Made by a program: the position numbers and the translations under genes | The notes under the pieces: model-generated | Told to the model about the DNA's origin: nothing | Databases searched by the model: none | The model's input: only the letters and a program-made list of their open reading frames with translations | Source: Tissierella sp. | GTDB taxonomy: Bacteria; Bacillota; Clostridia; Tissierellales; Tissierellaceae | DNA length: 35,713 nt | Direction of reading: 5' to 3' | Assembly (NCBI RefSeq): GCF_029266915.1 | Contig: NZ_JARIEF010000035.1 | Location: forward strand, 84,018-119,730 | Shown: one piece after another, positions 1 to 7,164 of the stretch | Layout of the letters: each line of letters opens with the position of its first letter | Position numbering within the stretch: the stretch's first letter is position 1

Positions 1-122
1 TTAATACAGATTTTTTTATAAATGTAGATTATGTATTAGAAGATATACCAGAGAATCTCAAAAAGTATTGTACAGAATTAGAAGTAATGGCTTTTGATGA
101 AGAGTTAAGAGTTAACCCATAA
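1..122 (+). CDS. C-terminal end of an unidentified protein (5' truncated by window)
   Basis: An open frame enters the window and ends at the TAA at 120-122, giving about 39 residues ending in LRVNP. The tail is acidic and hydrophilic, with no motif I recognise. It is followed at once by a terminator-like hairpin, which supports it being the real end of a transcription unit. In many Firmicutes the gene before rsuA is scpB or a D-Ala-D-Ala carboxypeptidase, but nothing in this tail lets me choose either, so no function is assigned. Confidence 0.6.
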   Translation, partial: NTDFFINVDYVLEDIPENLKKYCTELEVMAFDEELRVNP

Positions 123-128
123 ATATTG

Positions 129-150
129 AAAGGCGGCTGAATCCGCCTTT
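129..150 (+). terminator. Hairpin terminator after the truncated first gene
   Basis: A perfect 8-bp stem (AAAGGCGG with CCGCCTTT) and a 6-nt loop lie 6 bases after the stop codon. The U-tract is short (TTT then AAG), so it may be leaky, and the rsuA-like gene starts 53 bases later. Confidence 0.65.
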
Positions 151-202
151 AAGAACCACTTATATATTTGGAATTTTAAAAGGAAAGTGTTAAGGTGAGA
201 GA

Positions 203-925
203 ATGGCAAAAAAAGAGAGATTAGACAAGGTGCTGTCAAATATGGGTTATGGCAGTAGAAAAGAAGTTAAAAAAATTATTAAAGACGGAGCTATAAAAGT
301 AAATAATACGATTGTTTTAAAAAATGATATAAAAGTTTATCCCTATGAAGATGTTATATGCTTTAACGATGAGAGAGTATTATATAGGGAATATGTCTAT
401 ATAATGATGAATAAACCTCAGGGACTTGTATCATCTACTGAAGATCCGCTTACTGAAACTGTTTTAAGCTTGCTTTCGGATGAGTATTTAATATACAATC
501 CATTTCCGGCGGGCAGACTTGATAAAGATACAGAAGGATTAATGTTTATAACAAATGATGGGAAATTATCCCATGAATTATTATCTCCAAAAAGAGGAGT
601 TGAAAAAACATATTACGTAGAAGTTGATGGAATAGTGGAAGAAAAACATAAAGAAGAGTTTGAATCAGGTGTAATTTTAGAAGACGGATACGAAACTCTT
701 CCGTCAAAACTTGAAATAGTAAAGTCTGATGTAATTTCTAAAGTATATTTGACTATTAAAGAAGGCAAATATCATCAGGTAAAAAGAATGTTTGAAGCTT
801 TATCTATGAAAGTTTTATATTTAAAGAGGATTTCTATGGGAACATTAGTATTAGATGATAGTTTAAATTTAGGCGAATATAGAGAATTAACAGATGAAGA
901 AGTTTTTTTACTAAAGAATATTTAA
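203..925 (+). CDS. rsuA: RsuA-family 16S rRNA pseudouridine synthase
   Basis: The 240-aa protein has an N-terminal S4 RNA-binding domain (about residues 3-60: RLDKVLSNMGYGSRKEV, then IKVNN) and a pseudouridine synthase domain. The catalytic motif GRLDKDTEGL is at residues 104-113, with Asp107 the expected nucleophile. The DKDTEGL form, the following TNDGKLSHELLSPK and the EKTYYVEV strand are typical of RsuA, which modifies U516 of 16S rRNA, rather than RluB. The ATG at 203 follows AAGGTGA at good spacing. The family assignment is firm; the exact target base is inferred from family knowledge. Confidence 0.9.
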   Translation: MAKKERLDKVLSNMGYGSRKEVKKIIKDGAIKVNNTIVLKNDIKVYPYEDVICFNDERVLYREYVYIMMNKPQGLVSSTEDPLTETVLSLLSDEYLIYNPFPAGRLDKDTEGLMFITNDGKLSHELLSPKRGVEKTYYVEVDGIVEEKHKEEFESGVILEDGYETLPSKLEIVKSDVISKVYLTIKEGKYHQVKRMFEALSMKVLYLKRISMGTLVLDDSLNLGEYRELTDEEVFLLKNI

Positions 926-940
926 TATTTATGATATACT
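907..940 (+). promoter_or_regulatory. Candidate promoter for the 972 gene
   Basis: There are two overlapping readings. TTTACT (907-912), 17 bases, TATGAT (930-935) is one. The other is an extended -10, TGA-TATACT (932-940), with no matched -35. It begins inside the end of the rsuA-like gene, 30-60 bases before the next start codon. No terminator separates the two genes, so read-through is also possible. Confidence 0.4.
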
Positions 941-971
941 ATACTTAAAAGAATTAGAATGGGTGTATAAT

Positions 972-1523
972 TTGACAATTTATAGAAAAAAGGGAGTCTT
1001 TGATAAATTTTTTGATCAGAGATCATCACTTATCATGCAGTTTACAAATGGAGATATAAGTAAAAAACAATTTTTAGAGTATAATTTTGATTTGGTAAGA
1101 AAAACTAACTTAAAACCATTTCTAAGAGTTGATAGCTATGAAAAAGGAATGTTTAATTATCAGTATTATAACGTTCTTGCTAAATATTATAATATGTTGG
1201 CAAAAGAAATAAAAAATACAAAGAGGCAACAGAAGTATTATAGTTATTATTATAATAAGGGAAATAACTACTATCACGAAAAAGATAGATCGGCTCTGAG
1301 TCTATTAAAGTTTTTAGAATTTGAAGGTGTGGAGGCATATTATATAGAGGTGGAGTCTAAATTCTTAAACGATAAGCTCTATGAAATAGTTTTGGTGGAT
1401 TATAAAGAAGCTATATTTCACTCTAAATCTAAATGGCTTTTAGATGAATTAAAAGAAGCTGGTGTATTTATGGAAGATAAAAAAGAATCACTTATAGATA
1501 ATTATATAAATGAAAAGTATTAA
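972..1523 (+). CDS. Conserved-looking hypothetical protein, about 183 aa
   Basis: I do not recognise this protein. I prefer the TTG at 972 as start because GGGTG (961-965) lies at ribosome-site spacing before it; the in-frame GTG at 963 would sit inside that site and have none of its own. The product is soluble, with no signal peptide or membrane segment. It is rich in Tyr, Lys and Asn (a cluster KYYSYYYNKGNNYY around residues 90-105) and is mostly predicted helical, ending in charged helices. DGDIS-like and HSKSKWLLDELKEAG stretches look like ordinary folded segments, not low complexity. It stands between an rRNA modification gene and a convergent membrane gene and shares a bidirectional terminator with the latter. 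No function is proposed. Confidence 0.75.
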   Translation: MTIYRKKGVFDKFFDQRSSLIMQFTNGDISKKQFLEYNFDLVRKTNLKPFLRVDSYEKGMFNYQYYNVLAKYYNMLAKEIKNTKRQQKYYSYYYNKGNNYYHEKDRSALSLLKFLEFEGVEAYYIEVESKFLNDKLYEIVLVDYKEAIFHSKSKWLLDELKEAGVFMEDKKESLIDNYINEKY

Positions 1524-1562
1524 ATAAAGCATACTCGCTTAAAAAACGAGTATGCTTTATTT
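1522..1562. terminator. Bidirectional terminator between convergent genes
   Basis: A 16-bp perfect stem (1522-1537 with 1547-1562) and a 9-nt loop, with A/T-rich arms giving U-runs on both strands. Its arms contain the stop-codon bases of both flanking genes (stops at 1521-1523 on plus and 1557-1559 on minus). Confidence 0.9.
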
Positions 1563-2018
1563 TTGATGGGCTATTATTTTCACTATAGATTCTAGTGAAG
1601 AATCTTTGGATATATCAAATTCACCAAATCTTAACTTGGTCTCTAAGTTTAACTCATTTACCTTAGCTTCAAAATCCTTAATAGAAGTTATAAGACCCAG
1701 ATCTAGCAATATAGCACCTATATTGCTAGAAGGTGTTCCACTAGGGATAGAAACTTTTACAATACTAGATTGATCTATTTTATTATTGGTTTCTTCTTTA
1801 GCATCTGCAGAGACTGAGTCGATTTTCTCTACTAATTTGGATCCTGAATTTTGAGATTGAAGAACGGTATTAGGTTCAACTAGAGCTGTAGTCTGAGGAA
1901 ATAATATGTCAAGTCTCCAACCGATTATAAAAGCTATACCAATTATTATGCTGAAAATTATTATATAATCGGACAAATTATATAATATATCTTTTGCTTT
2001 TTCCAGATTTTTATTCAC
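1557..2018 (-). CDS. Membrane-anchored protein with MltG-type LysM-like domain only
   Basis: A 153-aa protein. Residues about 17-35 form one transmembrane helix (DYIIIFSIIIGIAFIIGW), followed by a Ser/Asn/Glu-rich linker (about 45-85). The C-terminal domain (about 86-150) has the MltG/YceG N-terminal pattern: VSIPSGTPSSNIGAILLDLG, a second helix with EAKVNEL, LRFGEFDI, then a Ser-led helix LESIVKII. Full MltG proteins are about 340-380 aa and carry a catalytic Glu domain that cuts nascent peptidoglycan; that domain is absent here. The GTG start at 2018 follows AAGGTGA. It could bind glycan strands or regulate an MltG, but that is inference. It stands alone on its strand. Confidence 0.7.
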   Translation of the reverse strand: MNKNLEKAKDILYNLSDYIIIFSIIIGIAFIIGWRLDILFPQTTALVEPNTVLQSQNSGSKLVEKIDSVSADAKEETNNKIDQSSIVKVSIPSGTPSSNIGAILLDLGLITSIKDFEAKVNELNLETKLRFGEFDISKDSSLESIVKIIAHQK

Positions 2019-2055
2019 TAATTCACCTTCTTTTATTTTATGTATAAAATAAAGA

Positions 2056-2084
2056 TTTTACTTTATCCTAATATATAATATAAT
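2056..2084 (+). promoter_or_regulatory. Candidate promoter for the rluA-like/glsA operon
   Basis: TTTTAC (2056-2061), a 17-base spacer and a perfect TATAAT (2079-2084), 33 bases before the TTG start at 2117. It lies in the divergent gap with the MltG-like gene. Confidence 0.55.
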
Positions 2085-2116
2085 TATAACATAAAGGAAA
2101 GAAAAGGTGAAATAAA

Positions 2117-3082
2117 TTGAGAGAAATAATAATTAATGTAAATGAAAGTGATCAAAGATTAGATAGGTTTTTAAAGAAGTACCTAGCTAATGCAACTACG
2201 GGATTTATATATAAAATGATCCGAAAGAAAAATATTAAGTTAAATGAAGAAAGGGCAAAACCTGAATCTATGATATTTGAAGGAGATAAGGTGCAACTCT
2301 ATTTAGCAGAAGAAACTATAATTAAGTTTGAAGCTGCACAAGAAGAAGTAAAGACAGATTTAAAGTTAGATATTATTTATGAAGATGATAATATAGTTCT
2401 TATAAATAAAGAACTTGGAATGTTATCTCACGGTAGGGGCGGAGAGTTTGAAGAAAATGTTGTAGATAGTTTGATTTCCTATCTTATAAGGAAAGGTGAC
2501 TATGTTCCTAGAATAGAGAAAACTTTTACTCCATCGATATGCAATAGATTGGACAGAAATACATCTGGCCTTATAATAGGTGCTAAAAACTATCAAAGTC
2601 TTAAGCTTATAAATGAAGCTTTGAAAGCTTTAGAGATAAGAAGGTTTTATAAAACTATTGTTAAGGGTGAAATGAAGCATGCTAGTAAAGAAAAAGCCTA
2701 TCTATTAAAAAATGAAGAGAAGAACAGGGTCGAAATATCATCCCAGGATTTTGAGGGCTCTAAAGAAATTATAACAAGAGTCGTGCCAATAGACTCTAGG
2801 GGAGGATATTCTCTTTTAGAAGTGGAACTTGTAACAGGTAGAACCCATCAGATAAGAGGCCACCTGTCGTCTCTTGGATATCCATTAATAGGAGATAGAA
2901 AATATGGAAATTCAGTTGCTAATAAAGAATTCAAGGAAAGCTATGGTATAGAAAATCAGATACTTCATTCTTATAAGGTGGAATTCAATGGTCTTAAGGA
3001 TAGTATGGAATATTTAAATGGAAAAACTTTTCAAGCACCAACTTCTTCTATATTCAAGAAACTTGAAGAAGATCTTTTTTAA
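2117..3082 (+). CDS. RluA/RluC-family 23S rRNA pseudouridine synthase
   Basis: The 321-aa protein has an S4 domain (about 10-70: SDQRLDRFLKKYL, then GDKVQLYL) and an RluA-type catalytic domain. The catalytic motif NRLDRNTSGL is at 143-152 (Asp146), and the substrate-binding strand VTGRTHQIRGHLSSLGYPL comes later, followed by GDRKYG. The S4 plus RluA order and length fit RluC, RluD and their Firmicute relatives; the target uridines cannot be read from sequence. The TTG start at 2117 is chosen because AAAGGTG (2104-2110) is well spaced and no ATG is nearby. The glutaminase gene follows after 12 bases, so they form an operon. A second RluA protein is at 21186. Confidence 0.9.
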   Translation: MREIIINVNESDQRLDRFLKKYLANATTGFIYKMIRKKNIKLNEERAKPESMIFEGDKVQLYLAEETIIKFEAAQEEVKTDLKLDIIYEDDNIVLINKELGMLSHGRGGEFEENVVDSLISYLIRKGDYVPRIEKTFTPSICNRLDRNTSGLIIGAKNYQSLKLINEALKALEIRRFYKTIVKGEMKHASKEKAYLLKNEEKNRVEISSQDFEGSKEIITRVVPIDSRGGYSLLEVELVTGRTHQIRGHLSSLGYPLIGDRKYGNSVANKEFKESYGIENQILHSYKVEFNGLKDSMEYLNGKTFQAPTSSIFKKLEEDLF

Positions 3083-3094
3083 TAGGAGGACAAT

Positions 3095-4009
3095 ATGCAG
3101 AATCTTTTACAAGAAATAATAGATACAAATAAAGAGTTTTATAAAGATGGATCAATAGCCGACTATATACCTGCTTTAAAGAATGCTGATATAAAAAACT
3201 GTGGTATAAGCGTAATAGATAAAGATAAAACTATCTATAGCGCTGGAGACTTCGATAAGAAGTTTACAATTCAAAGTATTTCTAAAGTTATAGCCCTTAT
3301 GCAAGCTATTATAGACAAGGGGGAAGAAGAAGTATTTAAAATAGTTGGCTATGAAGGAAGTGAGAAGTCTTTTAATGCTATAAGCTATCTTGGAGAAGAA
3401 AGTACAAATCAAGCTATAAATCCTATGATGAACTCTGGAGCTATAGCAGTTACTTCCTTAGTCAAAGGTCAAGGAGAAGAGAAGTTTGATAGAATACTTA
3501 ATCTAGTCAGGTCTCTAGCTGGAAATCCAGAAATTGATTTCAATACAGAAGTGTACCTTTCTGAAAAAGCTACGGGAGATAGAAATAGGGCAATTTGCTA
3601 TCTTATGAAATCTAAAGAAATCTTAAAAGGAGATCCAGAAGATATATTAGACAACTATTTCAAGCAGTGTTCTATAGAAGTTGATACTAGAGACCTTGCA
3701 AACATAGCTTTTTCAATAGGAAATAGATTTAAGGATATAGAACTTCCAAAGGATGTAGATAAGAAGCTCCTAAGTAGACTTTTAATAGCTATAATGACAC
3801 ATTCTGGAATGTATAATTTTAGTGGCCAATGGTCAGTAAAAGTTGGTATAGCTTCAAAGTCCGGAGTAGCAGGTGGAATTTTAAGTGTGGTACCAGATGA
3901 ATATGGGATAGGATTTTTCGGTCCATCTTTAGATAAGCACGGCAATCCTTTAGTAGGATACAAGGTTCTTAAAGAACTATCAAAAAGGTTGGATTTAAAT
4001 AGATATTAA
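3095..4009 (+). CDS. glsA: Glutaminase
   Basis: The 304-aa protein is full length for the serine-dependent beta-lactamase-like glutaminase family, which hydrolyses L-glutamine to glutamate and ammonia in the cytoplasm. FTIQSISKVIALMQAI holds the S-x-x-K motif (Ser61, Lys64). INPMMNSGAIAVTSLV, the NRAICYLMKS segment and the C-terminal SGQWSVKVGIASKSGVAGGI are the remaining family blocks. There is no C-terminal STAS or ankyrin extension. TAGGAGG (3083-3089) precedes the ATG at 3095. The gene is co-transcribed with the rluA-like gene and ends at a strong hairpin. Pairing with an rRNA-modification gene looks incidental. Confidence 0.95.
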   Translation: MQNLLQEIIDTNKEFYKDGSIADYIPALKNADIKNCGISVIDKDKTIYSAGDFDKKFTIQSISKVIALMQAIIDKGEEEVFKIVGYEGSEKSFNAISYLGEESTNQAINPMMNSGAIAVTSLVKGQGEEKFDRILNLVRSLAGNPEIDFNTEVYLSEKATGDRNRAICYLMKSKEILKGDPEDILDNYFKQCSIEVDTRDLANIAFSIGNRFKDIELPKDVDKKLLSRLLIAIMTHSGMYNFSGQWSVKVGIASKSGVAGGILSVVPDEYGIGFFGPSLDKHGNPLVGYKVLKELSKRLDLNRY

Positions 4010-4013
4010 ATAA

Positions 4014-4053
4014 AATAAGGAATAAAACCTGTCAATAGGTTTTATTCCTTATT
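4014..4053 (+). terminator. Terminator after glsA
   Basis: A 17-bp perfect stem (4014-4030 with 4037-4053) with loop GTCAAT. The 3' arm is T-rich, but no long U-run follows it. Confidence 0.85.
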
Positions 4054-4056
4054 CAC

Positions 4057-4096
4057 TTGTAAAGCTTATATTTATAAGTTAAAATAATCTTATAAG
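4057..4096 (+). promoter_or_regulatory. Candidate promoter with palindromes before the ROK kinase
   Basis: TTGTAA (4057-4062), 17 bases, TAAAAT (4080-4085). The spacer contains the inverted repeat CTTATA-TT-TATAAG (4065-4078), and just past the -10 is the 8-bp palindrome CTTATAAG (4089-4096). Two copies of one half-site (TATAAG) around the promoter core resemble an operator pair. AT-rich palindromes arise easily by chance here, so this is tentative. Confidence 0.4.
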
Positions 4097-4202
4097 GCAA
4101 TAGCTAATGATATAAATTTAATTTATAAAACTAATAAACTATATTTAAAAATCAAGCAAATAAAAGTATATAAAATAAATTAGTTTGAAGGAGAGATAAG
4201 CT

Positions 4203-5096
4203 TTGAAAAAAGTAATAGGTATAGATCTAGGAGGTACTAGCATGTATGGGGGTGTGATAGATGAAAAGGGAGCAATCTTGAAAACATCCCAAAGGGATAC
4301 TTTTTCAGCAAAAGGCAGAGATGATGTTTTAAAGCGAATAAATGAAGTAATAGAAGATCTTTTAGATGAAGACATACTAGGTATAGGAATCGGAACGCCA
4401 GGCTTTATAGATTCGAAGGAAGGCAAAGTTTTGCAAGTGGGCGGCAATATAGAGGGATGGGCAAATACAAATATAAAAGAATCTATAAACAAGAAATTTG
4501 CAAATATTCCAGTATTTGTAGAAAACGATGCAAATGCAGCAGCCTTATGTGAGCATTGGATAGGTGGAGCAAAGGATATAGAAAACTTCATAATGATAAC
4601 TTTAGGTACTGGAGTTGGAGGAGCTATACACTTAGAGCGTCATGGGATCTTAAAGGGAGTAAACTATCAAGGTGGAGAGCTAGGCCATGCAATACTATAC
4701 CCAATGGGAGATAAGTGCAACTGTGGTCAATATGGTTGTGTAGAGAGATATATATCAGGCAGTGCTATAGAGAGAATATATAAAAGAAAGACAGGTCTGG
4801 ATAAAAAAGGTATAGATATATTTAGAGATCCAGATGATAAGATAGGCATTGAAGTAGTCGATGAATTTACAAGAGACCTAGCAATATATTTAGTAAGTTT
4901 AAAAAATATATTTGATCCAGAAGGCGTAATAATAGGTGGAGGGGTAATAAATTCAAGACAGTACTGGTGGGATGGAATGATTGATGGATATAAGAAGTTT
5001 TCTAATGATCCAGAATCTATGAAAATTTTGCCGGCTATGTATTTAAATAATGCAGGTATGATAGGTGCTGCTAAAAGTGTTTTCGATAATATTTAA
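4203..5096 (+). CDS. ROK-family sugar kinase (glucokinase-like)
   Basis: The 297-aa protein phosphorylates a hexose, probably glucose or a related sugar, in the cytoplasm. The ATP phosphate loop IGIDLGGTSMYGGVI is at the N-terminus, then FVENDANAAAL (catalytic Asp of the ND pair), LGTGVGGAI, and the ROK signature GGELGHAI with the zinc-binding CNCGQYGCVE. There is no N-terminal helix-turn-helix, so it is a kinase and not a ROK repressor. TTG at 4203 follows GGAGAG at normal spacing. It is monocistronic: its own candidate promoter lies upstream and a terminator follows at 5201. No sugar transporter is adjacent. Allose, fructose or N-acetylmannosamine kinase are alternatives. Confidence 0.9.
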   Translation: MKKVIGIDLGGTSMYGGVIDEKGAILKTSQRDTFSAKGRDDVLKRINEVIEDLLDEDILGIGIGTPGFIDSKEGKVLQVGGNIEGWANTNIKESINKKFANIPVFVENDANAAALCEHWIGGAKDIENFIMITLGTGVGGAIHLERHGILKGVNYQGGELGHAILYPMGDKCNCGQYGCVERYISGSAIERIYKRKTGLDKKGIDIFRDPDDKIGIEVVDEFTRDLAIYLVSLKNIFDPEGVIIGGGVINSRQYWWDGMIDGYKKFSNDPESMKILPAMYLNNAGMIGAAKSVFDNI

Positions 5097-5200
5097 TAGA
5101 AAGGTTGGTATAACCGTATTAGATTAGGTATACTTAAAAGGTTTTTAGTATTGACTAGGGTATATTTCTATAAACTCAGGATAGTTCATAATTACCTAAT

Positions 5201-5224
5201 AAAGACATTTAAATGTCTTTTTTT
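5201..5224 (+). terminator. Terminator after the ROK kinase
   Basis: A self-complementary AAAGACATTT/AAATGTCTTT stem runs straight into TTTT, giving a seven-T tract. It lies 105 bases after the stop. The intervening 3' segment carries an 8-bp inverted repeat (5123-5130 with 5193-5200) that could fold the 3' UTR. Confidence 0.8.
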
Positions 5225-5234
5225 AGCTTAGTGA

Positions 5235-5263
5235 TTGAAAAAATATGAAATAAGAGATATAAT
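5235..5263 (+). promoter_or_regulatory. Strong sigma-A type promoter for the ABC exporter
   Basis: TTGAAA (5235-5240), exactly 17 bases, TATAAT (5258-5263), 39 bases before the ATG at 5302. Confidence 0.8.
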
Positions 5264-5264
5264 G

Positions 5265-5277
5265 TTCGGTAACCGAA
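5265..5277. promoter_or_regulatory. Operator-like palindrome at the ABC exporter start site
   Basis: TTCGGT-A-ACCGAA is a perfect 6-bp inverted repeat around a central A, directly after the -10 box and covering the expected transcription start. GC-containing symmetry in such AT-rich DNA at this location is what a repressor operator would look like. I cannot name the regulator. Confidence 0.6.
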
Positions 5278-5301
5278 ATAATTTTAAGAAGGAGTAAAAT
5301 A

Positions 5302-7029
5302 ATGTTAAAAAAATTTATAGAGTATTACAAACCACATAAAAAACTATTTTTTATAGATATGTTTTTTGCATTTTTGATATCTATATTCGATCTTGTGTTT
5401 CCTATATTTACAAGGAACATGATAAATGTAATTATTCCAGAGGGGAGAATGGATCTACTTATAAGATGGTCAATTATAATGCTATTCTTATTTGTACTAA
5501 GGTATATAAGCAACTACATAGTAGCATACTGGGGACATTTATTAGGTGTTAGAATAGAACATGATATGAGACGAGATGTGTTTACCCATTTGCAGTCCTT
5601 ATCTTTTAATTACTATGATAATACTAAAACAGGGCATATTATGTCTAGAATCATAAATGACTTAAGAGATATAACTGAACTAGCCCATCATGGACCTGAA
5701 GATCTTTTTATATCACTTGTAATGTTAATTGGTTCATTTTTAATTTTGCTTAGCATTGAATGGAGGCTTACGCTGATAATATTCTCATTTATACCTATTA
5801 TGCTTCTCTTTGCTATATCAAAGAGAAAAAAGATGGAAGATTCTTTTAGAAATGTAAGGGTAGAAATAGCAGATGTAAACTCCCAACTTGAAAATAGTAT
5901 TTCAGGCGCCAGAGTAGCAAAGTCTTTTACAAATGAAGATTATGAAATAGAAAAATTTAATGAAGGAAATTATAAATTTGCAAATGCAAGGAGAAAGTCC
6001 TACAAGGTTATGGCAGAGTTTATAACTGGAATTGGAGTCTTGTCTAATCTCTTAAATTTAATAGTAATTACTGTCGGGGGCTACTTTACTTATAAAAATA
6101 TAATAAACTTTGGTGACTTATTTGCCTATACTCTATATGTAAACTTTTTCATGCAGCCAATTAGAAGACTTACAGAATTCACACAGCAATATCAAGATGG
6201 TATGACTGGATTTGAAAGATTTATAGAAATCATGGAAATAGAGCCTGAAATATTAGACCGTGAGGATGCCATAGAAATTAAAGATGTAAAAGGAGATATT
6301 ATTTTTGATAAAGTTAGTTTTAGTTACAACAATGGAAAAGAAAACGTCTTATCCAATATAAATATCAATATACCAAAAGGAAAAACAGTTGCATTAGTTG
6401 GACCATCAGGAGCAGGTAAGACTACGCTTTGTCATCTTATACCTAGATTTTATGAAATAAATGAAGGTGCTATAAAAGTTGATGACATAGATATAAGGGA
6501 TATAAAACTGAAGTCATTGAGAAAATCTATTGGTATAGTTCAGCAAGATGTATTTTTATTTACAGGTACTATAAAAGAAAATATTCTATATGGTAATCCA
6601 AATGCTGATGATGAAGAGATAGTACAGGCAGCTAAAAATGCAAGTATAGATAGCTTTATTATGGGGCTTCCTAATGGCTATGAAACATATATAGGAGAAA
6701 AAGGAGTCATGCTTTCAGGGGGTCAAAAACAAAGAATTTCAATTGCGAGACTGTTTTTAAAAAATCCGCCTATATTAATACTTGATGAAGCTACATCGGC
6801 TCTTGACAATGAAACAGAAGTTATAATACAAAATTCATTGGAGGAACTTGCTAAGGGAAGGACTACCTTAATTATAGCTCATAGATTGTCTACCATTAAA
6901 AATGCAGATATAATATTAGTTCTTACAAAGGATGGCGTAGTTGAGAAAGGATCCCATAAAGATCTATTAAAAAAAGATGGATTATATACGAAACTTTATG
7001 ATTCCCAATTTACCAATATGAATGAGTAA
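5302..7029 (+). CDS. ABC exporter, ABCB-type half transporter
   Basis: The 575-aa protein has a six-helix transmembrane domain (about 1-310) fused to a nucleotide-binding domain (about 335-570). Walker A GPSGAGKTT is near 367-375, the Q-loop is in GIVQQDVFLF, the signature LSGGQKQ is near 471, Walker B ILILDEATSALD with catalytic Glu is near 491-502, and the switch His is in IIAHRLST. All ATPase residues are intact, so a homodimer can be active, unlike the heterodimeric pair at 22396-26162. Substrate could be lipid, drug or peptide; nothing in the sequence decides. AAGGAG precedes the ATG. It is a single-gene unit under its own operator-like element, suggesting induced expression, possibly by its substrate. 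Confidence 0.92.
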   Translation: MLKKFIEYYKPHKKLFFIDMFFAFLISIFDLVFPIFTRNMINVIIPEGRMDLLIRWSIIMLFLFVLRYISNYIVAYWGHLLGVRIEHDMRRDVFTHLQSLSFNYYDNTKTGHIMSRIINDLRDITELAHHGPEDLFISLVMLIGSFLILLSIEWRLTLIIFSFIPIMLLFAISKRKKMEDSFRNVRVEIADVNSQLENSISGARVAKSFTNEDYEIEKFNEGNYKFANARRKSYKVMAEFITGIGVLSNLLNLIVITVGGYFTYKNIINFGDLFAYTLYVNFFMQPIRRLTEFTQQYQDGMTGFERFIEIMEIEPEILDREDAIEIKDVKGDIIFDKVSFSYNNGKENVLSNININIPKGKTVALVGPSGAGKTTLCHLIPRFYEINEGAIKVDDIDIRDIKLKSLRKSIGIVQQDVFLFTGTIKENILYGNPNADDEEIVQAAKNASIDSFIMGLPNGYETYIGEKGVMLSGGQKQRISIARLFLKNPPILILDEATSALDNETEVIIQNSLEELAKGRTTLIIAHRLSTIKNADIILVLTKDGVVEKGSHKDLLKKDGLYTKLYDSQFTNMNE

Positions 7030-7079
7030 ACTTAGATGAAAACAAAGTATTAAGTAAATGTAACCTATTATTAATAAAA

Positions 7080-7108
7080 TTGTAAACTATTAGGATTAAA
7101 TGTATAAT
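7080..7108 (+). promoter_or_regulatory. Promoter of the deacetylase/two-component operon
   Basis: TTGTAA (7080-7085), 17 bases, TATAAT (7103-7108). Transcription should start near 7115, immediately before the GAA repeat tract. Confidence 0.7.
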
Positions 7109-7118
7109 ATCATTAAGA

Positions 7119-7145
7119 GAAGAAGAAGAAGAAGAAGAAGAAGAA
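7119..7145 (+). repeat. Trinucleotide microsatellite, nine GAA units
   Basis: Nine perfect tandem GAA units are flanked by further purines (AAGA before, AAAGAG after). The tract lies in the 5' untranslated leader between the promoter and the GAGGTG ribosome site of the deacetylase gene. It is not translated, so repeat slippage would change leader length and purine content, not the reading frame. Confidence 0.95.
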
Positions 7146-7164
7146 AAAGAGTGAGGTGTTGAAA

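Noticed and set aside
3176-3963. Minus-strand ORFs opposite glsA
   Set aside because: Shadows of a gene with clear glutaminase motifs; no ribosome sites or recognisable protein features.
5097-5200. Separate small RNA between the ROK kinase and its terminator
   Set aside because: A TTGACT (5151-5156) has no -10 at usable spacing; the paired segments are more simply a folded 3' UTR.
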